A stretch of DNA of 64,000 bases, taken from positions 620,001-684,000 of the forward strand of contig CAKJVC010000191.1 in assembly GCA_918026815.1 (NCBI GenBank), given 5' to 3'. The notes beneath the pieces were generated by a model. That model saw nothing but the letters and a program-made list of their open reading frames with translations, was not told the origin of the DNA and did no database searches. Source of the stretch: Chalara sp. BL73. Taxonomy: Eukaryota; Ascomycota; Leotiomycetes; Helotiales. Of this stretch, positions 47,948 through 56,614 are shown one piece after another. Both the position numbers and the translations under genes were made by a program. How positions within the stretch are numbered: the first letter of the stretch is position 1; every line of letters begins with the position of its first letter.

Positions 47948-48704
47948 CTATCCTCCATAGGATGATTCAACCCCCCGTCTGATTGCGGCATTTCGTAAGG
48001 TTATTCTACTATAAAAGTTTGGACATTATCAGACTGTCTCCGTTTAACGCGGAGTTTGCGACATGGAAGATGACTCACCACAATGGGCATGTGCCAGCGT
48101 ATTCCAAGAGCCATGGGTCGATACACCGTTGGTGATAAATGTGGCCGCAATGGAGTATTCGAACATTCTCGCTCTCAACGAAATCCTCTGTGCAGACGGA
48201 GCAGCCAATGGGCTCAGGTCTTGATCCGGGTGGATATATGTTTGGTGATACGTGTTCCTTCCGTGGTATCCTATCTGGTATAACGGAATTTTCGACCGTC
48301 GTCTCTTCCTGCAGACCGTCGGCTCTGGTGATTATCACTGGGTATGCGCTTATATGCAATGATTCCTCTTGATCCAAGGTTGATTGAAATTGTCTCCTCG
48401 GCGGACAGGTACTTTGGGCTGGGTTATGGGGCTTGCTACCACATTCCTGCTGCAGCCTTATGCCATATTGAACGACTGGTAGTGATTCCAGGACATAATT
48501 TTCTGTTTCTTTTCGGTGTCGCTCCTCCTCGCGCATGCGCTCATTTCTTAGAGTGGCAGGAACAATGATTGGCGGCCGTATTCGATGCACAATCCATGCG
48601 ACCAAGATGATAACTGCAACCACCGCAAGTACAAGAGCAACCGATATAAAAATTTTGCTTTTGCTAGCATGCGTTGCGCTATCGGATCGCGGAACAGTTG
48701 CCAT
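47948..48704 (-). CDS. Membrane-anchored RING-H2 finger protein (E3 ubiquitin ligase candidate)
   Basis: Exons 48704-48079 and 48008-47948 encode 228 residues. The 70 nt intron splits the last zinc-ligand codon: exon 1 ends CPL plus TG, and the next exon supplies T, giving CPLCR. Residues ~18-40 are a single membrane helix (IFISVALVLAVVAVIILVAW). A basic juxtamembrane stretch and a disordered region follow. The C-terminal RING-H2 runs CSVCTEDF ... ILHCGHIYHQRCIDPWLL ... CPLC with all eight ligands. Such single-pass RING-H2 proteins act as E3 ligases on endomembranes. Neighbours give no clue about targets. Confidence 0.85.
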
Positions 48705-51291
48705 AATCAAGTTGAAAATTTAGCTATTTGACTAGACATTGAGATTGACAAGGCTCACAGGTCGCTTGCTTTATATCAGGTATTAGTCTCGAGTCTTGAG
48801 ATTGACTTTGACCGGATCTCTCTGTGACCAAAAGGTGTGCCTCTCATCGATATGTAGCGCAAAATATTAATCCGCTAGTCTGAGACGACTATAAGTTGCT
48901 GCCCTCGAGTTATATTAGTATAGCAAGACTTGCTAAGCATTTCAATCTCCTGCCGCATACTTTAAATACATCACAATCAAGAACAGGCGAGGGTTCACAG
49001 ATCGGCGACAAAATCAAATTGGAGCAGGCTAAAATGCCTCAAGGCGACTGCATGTGCCGATGGTTGCATTAAATATCCCTCAGACCTGCTCGTGACTGAG
49101 GAATGAGGTTATTTACACGTGATCAGCGACGCTGGTCATACTCCCACATTTCCACATCAATTCAAGCGGATGCGAGGCAGCATAAACAGCAAGCCCTTCC
49201 CTTCGCCAGTAGCCCAGATGACCATTACCTACTCGGTCCGTGACATTACGGCCGTCACCCCGGGTGTATTATGGTTTTCCAGCGTTCCTCAGTAGAGCTG
49301 CGGCTGGCCACTCGTTGGCACTTTATTTGGTTACGAGGTATGTAGTCCCATGAGAAATTCAGCAGAATCATACTAACCATATCGAGGTTGATTCATAGTC
49401 TCGCTAGAACAACCACATACTTCTATCAATTCTATATATTTCAATAGCGCCACATCCATCTCTAAAGAAACGCAGCGGTAGGCCTCGGAAAGTATAAAAG
49501 CGAAGTGGATGCCATAGAGGCTGTGAGAAGGAGTAAGCTTCGTTCCTATCATCGGTCGCATCAAGCTGTTGGTCTACCAGCATTTATCGCATACGAGCCT
49601 CTACTTTCAACTGTGTCACTTGAAACTCCAGCTAGTGGACTTCGAACTAAATCTGACATTCTAATATCCTTGGGTGATCATGTTCCTCAAAATGACGCCC
49701 TATCAAACCATCGACCTGCCTCCGCCACCGACCCAACAGCCTGGAAGATATCGGAGTGCTTGCTCAGATTCGCCAAATCCGAATACAAGAACAAGAGGTC
49801 AAACTTGAGCAGACGGAATACGATGCAGAGATATCTCAACAACTCATCTACTCGACATCCAAAGCGTGTGGAACGAGGGCCTCAACCTAAGACATAACTT
49901 CTGCCAAAGACCAAAAAGCAACTGCTTCTGGTCCATGTCTTATAGGGCCTTATATTCTGGCTTCAACAGCTCCATCTACCGATCCTAAGGAAATCTCGAC
50001 GAGGTAGGGAAGATGCAGTGGACGTTAAAACGGCACGAGATACCTTGCCAGATCTGGCCTGTATAGTATCTGCAGAGGCTGGGCTCAGTAAGGCACTAGT
50101 CATCTTAGCTAATCCTGTTTTAGCGGTAGGCAACGGAGCCCACAGCCTTCTCTCGGGACGTTGTTGGAGCCCAGCTACAGTGCAAACACATGTCGGACTT
50201 GTAATGACCTTTTTGCTATCAATTTTAGATACGTATTTGCTCAAGTGCAGTCCTCATATTGGATTAGGATTTCTGTATCCGTGCATCCCGTAGTACGATG
50301 GCAGAATACAGCCTCACCCCGGAAGAGAAACATCCGATCGAACTATCATCATCTTCATCAGATGACAAATCCTCGATTAATGACATTTCCTTCGACAAAG
50401 TCAATTCGTAGCAATAGCCAGAATATTCGAAATCAGACTGTCGACGGTCTTGCTCTAGCGGTCTCACCGAGGCGATATCATTACCATCCAATACCAAGAA
50501 AATAGCCATGTTACCGAACCCAGAAATCCAAATTGAAAACTTGAAAGTCGCGGTACAGTATATATATGTGGAACCAGACACACTACTACCTATTCGCAAT
50601 GGTTGGAGTGCTTAAGTACTGGTGGCGATTGGCGCGGATCACTCTTTGCAAGGCTGAACTTTGATGATCTCCAGTGCTGTCAGATTAATAACCTAGATAT
50701 AGTTCAAACCAGGCAAGTACAATTTCTTTTTACTGCAGATGCGTTGCTGTGTGCAGACCAGTGGTGTCAAACCGGTGCTATATTACCCACACCAATATCT
50801 GCGTCCGGAACTTATACTCTCCCCTAGGTATGAGATGGCGATAAAGCCCCACGAATTATTGGACAGCTAGATGGCTGCTAGAAATCTACACAACCTGAAT
50901 AGACGTTTAATGTTCCAGCTAGAATGCGGCATCGTAGGAAAAAGGGTAATCCTCTCAAAGTCAATATTTAAATGGTGCGGCAATCTCTTCTGATATTTAC
51001 ACCATAATATTACACCACACCTTTCGCGACATCTATGAATTAATATGGATGTCCATTCCGAGGCTTGAGCATCCATTACATTCCAAGATTGGAACCAATG
51101 TTGTCTTCAAAATAGAAAAGGAGTTGGTTAATATCTGCTCTTGTGTTCAGTTTTTAAAAGGTAGATTTTGGTAGTTCGTCGTAAAGTCTTTTCTATTCTG
51201 AGACGCACGTTGCAAAATCACTCATTGGGATGTTTTAGTTTTGATTTGGATACGATGCGCGAACCAAGCCTGACAACTTAGGGAAATACAA
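48705..51291. other. Long gene-poor stretch with decayed coding traces
   Basis: No intact gene. Two stretches look like old coding DNA. 49744-49872 (plus) reads as an amphipathic Gln/Glu-rich helix (QIRQIRIQEQEVKLEQTEY). 50299-50409 (plus) is an ATG frame starting MAEYSLTPEEKHPIEL with an acidic/serine tail; it continues past two stops to about 50610. Neither is assigned to a family. Retroelement gag remnants are one possibility. Confidence 0.3.
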
Positions 51292-51540
51292 TTACGGATC
51301 GATAAATTCACGGTCAATAATGTCTCGCGTGGGAAAATGTTCAGGCGAAAGAGGCAAATCGATCATATTCAGCTCAGCTGCTTCCTGCGCCATCATGCTC
51401 CCCCTACAAGCCCAGCTTATACGCCCGAACAATCCCAAATCAGTCAACCGATCATAACAATCTCTATCTGGCGCCTGCCCTCTGAATCTCGTTTCTGTCC
51501 GGATCCAACGCTCAGTTTCCAAATCAAGCTCCGTTAGGAG
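51292..51540 (-). other. Open frame that may be the frameshifted C-terminal tail of the repeat protein
   Basis: In a different frame, directly behind the last proline run, the minus strand reads TELDLETERWIRTETRFRG. It continues for about 80 non-repetitive residues (DCYDRLTDLGLFGRISWACR) to a stop at 51292. Its start mimics the charged segment after earlier dibasic sites. A one-base change would fuse it to the repeat protein. This is inferred, not proven. Confidence 0.35.
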
Positions 51541-52402
51541 GGGGTGGGGGAGGACGTTGTTGATCATCATCGTCGTTAGGGGGCTGTGCTACTTGTCCTT
51601 GCCTATCCTGGCCCCCTTGAGCCTGGCCTTGAGCCTGGCCTTGAGCTTGTCCCTGAGCCTGGCCTTGAGCTTGTCCCTGAGCTTGTCCCTGAGCTTGCCC
51701 CTGAGCCTGTCCCTGAGGTTGGCCTTGAGGACCACGTTGAGGACTTCTGGTCTTTAAATCCTCGTTACGCTTGTTGGGAGGAGGTGGTGGAGGTTGTTGT
51801 TGATTGTTATTGTCATTAGGTGGTTGCTGTGCTCCTTGTCTTTGTCCTTGAGGTTGACCTTGGGCCTGCCCCTGCTGAGCCTGTCCCTGAGCTTGCCCCT
51901 GAGGTTGCCCCTGAGCTTGTCCCTGAGCTTGGCCTTGACCTTGAGGACCACGTTGAGGACTTCTAATCTTTAAATCCTCGTTGCGCTTGTTGGGAGGTGG
52001 TGGTGGTGGCCGTTGTTGATCATCGTCATTAGGTGGTTGTTGTGCTCCTTGTCTTTGCCCTTGGCCCTGGCCTTGAGGCTGCCCCTGAGGACCACGCTGA
52101 GGGCTTCTGGCCTCTATATACTCGCTACGCTTGTTCGGAGGCGGTGGAGGAGGTCGTGCCTGGTTATCATTATTCCTATTAGGGGGTGTTGCTCCTTGTT
52201 GCCCTCCCTGAGGAGCACGTTGCAGGTCCCTGTTTTGCAACTCAGAGTCCCGTCGATTATGTGGTGGTGGTGGCGGTGGTGGGTTCGTTGCTGGTGGAGG
52301 AGGCGGTGGTGCCCGCACCTGAAGGTCATCGCCGCTCGGAAAAGGAGCAGCGATAGCACTTCCAAGGAGAGATAGAGTGAGGATTGAGGCGGAGAACTTC
52401 AT
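51524..52402 (-). CDS. Secreted Pro/Gln-rich repeat protein with dibasic cleavage sites
   Basis: One exon of 292 residues. Residues 1-19 are a signal peptide (FSASILTLSLLGSAIAA). The rest is low complexity but organised into blocks. Each block has a six- or seven-proline run followed by N/H and a dibasic site (RR at 50-51, KR at 91-92, 139-140 and 211-212). A conserved charged segment follows (SEYIEARSPQRGPQG, NEDLKIRSPQRGPQG, NEDLKTRSPQRGPQG). Then comes a variable tract of GQAQGQ units and a PPNDDDQQ spacer. The layout resembles Kex2-processed repeat precursors, where dibasic sites release repeated peptides. It could instead be a cell-wall or matrix protein. The last block ends in PPPPPPNGA without the dibasic pair. 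Confidence 0.8.
   Translation of the reverse strand: MKFSASILTLSLLGSAIAAPFPSGDDLQVRAPPPPPPATNPPPPPPPHNRRDSELQNRDLQRAPQGGQQGATPPNRNNDNQARPPPPPPNKRSEYIEARSPQRGPQGQPQGQGQGQRQGAQQPPNDDDQQRPPPPPPNKRNEDLKIRSPQRGPQGQGQAQGQAQGQPQGQAQGQAQQGQAQGQPQGQRQGAQQPPNDNNNQQQPPPPPPNKRNEDLKTRSPQRGPQGQPQGQAQGQAQGQAQGQAQGQAQGQAQGQAQGQAQGGQDRQGQVAQPPNDDDDQQRPPPPPPNGA
51590..51960. repeat. Coding minisatellite (GQAQGQ-encoding units)
   Basis: Degenerate 6-12 bp units (plus-strand GCCTGGCCTTGA / GCTTGTCCCTGA) are iterated in two blocks, about 51605-51720 and 51840-51945, interrupted by the conserved charged segment. Confidence 0.85.
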
Positions 52403-53786
52403 GTTTAGAACTGGCCTGCAGCGAAATGTGGTGATAAAATATGCGTGGTGGTACGATAGAGTTTAAAAAAGTAAGCTTTTGAGAAAAGATGGCAGCTCAG
52501 CTGTTGCGTGAGAACGAAAGATGATAGAAGAGGATGAGATGATGCGATGATGATAGCTCTTCTTCACTGAGAGCGTCGCTCTCATATATAGTAGTTTTCC
52601 CATACAAACGGTTTGACAGAAGCGGGATAAAATGAGCACTTTCCTACTATTCTGGCCTGGCATGTTCGACGTCTGGAGCCAAGTTTCTCAATTGTTTCTT
52701 CTCTTCTTTCAGCAGTAGATACCTTACCCAGAGAATTGATACATTTTCTAGGAGATCAAACAAAGTTCAGACTGCCCAAAGAAACATAGAGGCGTAATCA
52801 ACCTCTACGAAGTTATGGCAGAATGCCTCCCCATGACGAGTACCCGTCACAAAATTCAGGCGGTGAAGGAGAAGCGAGAAAGTCGGGCCTTAGAAGCACC
52901 GCAGATTGTTCGATCTTCCTTCCATCAGATCCCCCAAAGCGGAAGACATAATGCACCATGTCGCCAATTTCAATCTTTGCCCGATTTGGATATCACCCAA
53001 TCTCCAGAGCTTTGGGAGCTCAAGACTGGAATTGATCCAATCATAAGACGGGAATGTACAGGGGGTGCAAACTGGCTCGTGCTTTGGTTACGTGCAGACG
53101 TACGTATTCTATATGAAACATCCCAAGGCTGAGACTCGGCAAGTCTGGAAAATGGTCTGCGGCCTTGGCGAGTTTCAGGCTTTCACTTTGCTTTGACTTT
53201 AGACAACCTATGTGCAATTTTTAGACAACCCTGAATGCTTCTATAGACACCGATGTAATAACCAGGGGTTATGACTGTTCCAGAAATCCGATGATGCAAA
53301 GTTTGAAGGAAAGCCGCAATTATATAGATCTACGAATACCCTTAATCGATCGTGTTGTCTTGGTTCTTTATGTCCTAGGGAATCTTGAGTAATTGCGAGA
53401 GTCCGAGGTGGACGTTGGGAGATGTCATGGTTCGGGGAATCCAATTCTAAGCAGAATCTTAGTGTGGGTGCTTCTTGCAAACTATGGCCGCGTTAATCCA
53501 GTTCTTGTCCTACTGGATCTGAGAAAGGGTGGCATTCTGGTCAAACCCAAAGCATCGAAGCCACTGTTTTAGGCACGTATTCCCTCCCTTCGCGCAGAAT
53601 GCTGGACCTCTTTAGTGGCTTGAGCTCCCTGCACTTCCAATAGCCCTTCAAGATCAGCGACGTATTCCTTCAGCCGTGATCTGAATCTCCGTATATTATA
53701 TCTTAAGTGAGCAGCGCGGCTGGATCCTACACTAGATACTGAACAAAACTGGTTTCAAAGGACTCTCACTCAATTCTATTTATAAT
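52403..53786. other. Intergenic; one weak 105-codon ORF
   Basis: A TATATAT motif near 52592-52598 could be the repeat-protein TATA box. The plus-strand ATG frame at 52815-53132 codes for 105 residues with no recognisable family and average composition; I cannot say whether it is real. Confidence 0.35.
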
Positions 53787-54545
53787 ATGCAGCTTATTAA
53801 CATAAGAAGCTTTGAACTCCGTCATTTTTCCTTGGCTGGTATCCTACCATATGCAATTCTCCCGCACGCATGGGATGATAGTGAGATGTCATTCCAGGGA
53901 TTCTCCTTATCCCAGCGCCAACGAGCTGCAAAGAAAGGCTGTGTCAAGATTGAGAAATTTATGAGTTGGCACTAAAGAACGGTCTGAGGTTCGCGTGGAC
54001 CGATATATGCTGCATTGATAAATCAAGCAGAGCCCATAGTGTCATGGCCGTGGCCCTATCTCGTTTAGGGCCCCTTAGGGCTCGGCCCTTGACACTATGG
54101 GCCTCGCTTACACTGGCCCCTGGCCAGTCTCCTGTATATAAACTGCTGCTTTCCTTCCCTTCTTCTATCTGCAGCTTGTTCTCTTGGTTATAACGATTGA
54201 TAGTCGTTCATACCTTTTGAGTACTTCTTCCTGATCTACGGATCGAGATCCCTGGTCGCCTTGAGTTGTTACACACAGAGTCAATCAACTCTCTCTTTCA
54301 GTAGCATAAGGCTTCTCAGCTGTGCTATGCTTCTTTAAAGATCTTCCGCCAGATATAGCGTATAAAGAAGAATTTCCCATGCGCGTTGATTCACGAGAGG
54401 CTGGGCTCTTCAGGAATTACTCATTCCGGGGATAGTAAAATTCTATAATACAAGTTAAAACTGCCGCGGCTTGAAGCCCGATTCGGCAGCACCATCGCCA
54501 GAATTACTGGCGTTTCTATTAAAGTTCGTTTGTGTATACGAATCC
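53787..54545 (+). pseudogene. HET-domain pseudogene
   Basis: The start is a typical HET protein N terminus (MQLINIRSFELRHF, PYAILPHAWDDSEMSFQG). It continues, after a frameshift near 53961, with ALKNGLRFAWTDICCIDKSS. Coding similarity then stops at about 54035 and resumes at about 54275 with ESINSLFQ, stop, HKASQLCYA. It goes on through DLPPDIAYKEEFPMRVDSR, RGWALQELLIPGIVKFYNTS and FGSTIARITGVSIKV in shifting frames with stops. HET domains trigger nonself-recognition cell death in filamentous fungi. This copy is clearly dead, broken by frameshifts, stops and an insertion. Confidence 0.85.
54040..54273 (+). mobile_element. Solo-LTR-like insertion inside the HET pseudogene
   Basis: The 234 bp foreign segment begins TGTCA and ends TTACA (TG..CA ends). 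It has a TATA-like TGTATATAAAC near 54132-54142. It is flanked by CATAG on the left and CACAG on the right, a 4/5 match to a 5 bp target duplication. The HET coding frame resumes right after it. No internal retrotransposon region is present. Confidence 0.6.
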
Positions 54546-54610
54546 ACCGAGCCTCGGCGCACATGTTGTAAGTAACATGGGTAAAAGCTGCGTTGTGGCA
54601 AATACTCCCT

Positions 54611-56614
54611 CTATGGTTCCCGCATCCATTTAGGCCACGGAACGACCAAAGGCCTTGGATGATCTTTGTTGTTGAAGAAACAAAGTCCGTTCATCCACTT
54701 CCTCGGCGTAATCTGTTGGGTCTTAGGATCAAACCTGACTTCCAATGACGTTGTCCTCGCGTTCTTCCTTGCTAGCCTCGCTCCACGATCCTTGAATTCA
54801 TGATCAGGCTCTGAAGACGTAAATGCAAACGAAATAGCATTAGGCTTGTTAATGGCAGTAAAGCTGTTAGTAGTAGCGGAGTCATCAAAGGGATTGTCCG
54901 TGACAAAGATACCGAGCCAGGGTGTCCATTTCCTCGGAACGGGAACTCGGGCCATCCACAATGGTTGGAGCTTTGCAATAGCACGGCACACAGATTTCGC
55001 CATCATAACCTGAATATGCTGTTGACTCCAATATTGGGCTGTGCCGCTGGCCTGCGGACTATCCACGAACGCTCTCAGTAGCCTAGGGAGTGCGTCGCCA
55101 CCATCGACACGAATTTTCGACAAGTGGTCCGCGAGAGCCCGAAGTAAGCGCTTTTCAGCTTCGTCAAGAATCTTAAGTTCTGTGGTGTTATTATTTTTCC
55201 AGTAGAAGTCCTGGTCCGAAGCAGAAATATTAACTCTGATTTTCTTATCCAACCGTGACAGTACGCCTCTGACCATAGAGCCCGCGTTGTCCATGCTGAT
55301 AGTAGGAAGACGGCAGTTCTTGATGAAGATCAACTCTCCAGCCTGCACTGGAGGATAAACCTCTAGCTTTGCGGCCCGGAGGCATTCGAATACGTTTTGT
55401 TGCAGAATAGCCTCGCGTGGTGTGTCATGGCTCAATATCTCCCCATTCACCAGGAACAGTGTTAACACGGCGAGGCTTAGGCTCTCATCGTTTTCGTTCA
55501 AGACCTTCGAGTTCAATCTGGTGATATACCTGCAGCAATTTGCGGTAATTGCCAAGATATCGGATGGGACAGTTATTCCACGAGTGCTAATGTCCTCGAA
55601 AACGGCGGGTGACATGGCGCGAACTACTGAGCTTGGATCCATCGTGAACTTGCTCCTGTATAGGGATGTGTATCGTCGTGCGTACTTCAAAATATGAGAG
55701 CAACGATCTTGTCCAACTTTATTGGCATGACAACTCAAGGCAAGACAAAAGGTGGTTGCTTCGGTTCGGAAATTGAGAGCGCGGACTTCGATCTCCCCCG
55801 CAGTCTTCCCAAACAGGTCGACACCCTCCTCCGTGTCAAACAGGCCCGTTCGGTCTAACGTACAGGGTAGGAGAAGGATCATGTGCCTGGAGGCAAGAAA
55901 TTCTTCTTGGAAAATCCATGCTCTATGCCACCAATTGTCCTGTAAAATCATCTCGATGAGCTCAAGCACCGGGTTCGCCTCTTCAACAGACACAAGTAGC
56001 CTCGGTTCATTATCGTTGTTCTCAGCGAATTTTCCGTCAAGCAATTTCCGAAGCATCGTCAACTGAGCAATTGTATGTATGGGCACAAACAAGAGGCCAA
56101 GCGTGCATCCAATTGTCTGCTGCCGCTCAGCTATGGTCACCACTCGACCGCTGTACTGATACACAAGATCCATGGAGTGTACTGCTATCTCTTTCTCATC
56201 GCTTGCATCTTGGTTGATGCATAATTTGTCGACCCAGAAAGGTGTACGCAAATATTCAGGATTACAGATTTTGAAGTTAAGGATCCGATCCAAGACAATG
56301 TCCGGGGGCATGATTACTCCGGGAGGTTGCGTCGGGGAAAACCTGTAGCGACCAGACACTGCTTCATTTCCAGGAAGATACCATGGACAAGATACTGCTA
56401 TGTACTCGTCTGAAGTATGGTGTCGTAGTTCAATTGGGCTCGTCCCCCCGACGGGGTTCTCGTCTGCACTCAGGCTAACTTGTACACATAGTCGCATCGC
56501 CGTCTTCTGTTGCACAAGCGCGGCTTGGCTCTGGATCTCAAGTACTTTCGAAATTAGTGACTCGGGGAAAGTCGCCTTGACCTCACTCAGGGAACACGCC
56601 GTATCGTTCTTCAT
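54611..56614 (-). CDS. HET-domain protein
   Basis: One exon of 667 residues. The N-terminal part carries the HET blocks in order: DEYIAVSCPWYLPG (a variant of the usual LSYVWG), FWVDKLCINQDASDEKEIAVHSMDLVYQYSGRVV and WWHRAWIFQEEF. The C-terminal 400 residues contain no recognised domain. The end is basic and Trp-rich (VPWPKWMREP). HET proteins act in the cytosol in vegetative incompatibility and related immune-like reactions. It is convergent with the HET pseudogene. There is no sign of disruption; the SCPW variation at block one is noteworthy. Confidence 0.85.
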   Translation of the reverse strand: MKNDTACSLSEVKATFPESLISKVLEIQSQAALVQQKTAMRLCVQVSLSADENPVGGTSPIELRHHTSDEYIAVSCPWYLPGNEAVSGRYRFSPTQPPGVIMPPDIVLDRILNFKICNPEYLRTPFWVDKLCINQDASDEKEIAVHSMDLVYQYSGRVVTIAERQQTIGCTLGLLFVPIHTIAQLTMLRKLLDGKFAENNDNEPRLLVSVEEANPVLELIEMILQDNWWHRAWIFQEEFLASRHMILLLPCTLDRTGLFDTEEGVDLFGKTAGEIEVRALNFRTEATTFCLALSCHANKVGQDRCSHILKYARRYTSLYRSKFTMDPSSVVRAMSPAVFEDISTRGITVPSDILAITANCCRYITRLNSKVLNENDESLSLAVLTLFLVNGEILSHDTPREAILQQNVFECLRAAKLEVYPPVQAGELIFIKNCRLPTISMDNAGSMVRGVLSRLDKKIRVNISASDQDFYWKNNNTTELKILDEAEKRLLRALADHLSKIRVDGGDALPRLLRAFVDSPQASGTAQYWSQQHIQVMMAKSVCRAIAKLQPLWMARVPVPRKWTPWLGIFVTDNPFDDSATTNSFTAINKPNAISFAFTSSEPDHEFKDRGARLARKNARTTSLEVRFDPKTQQITPRKWMNGLCFFNNKDHPRPLVVPWPKWMREP

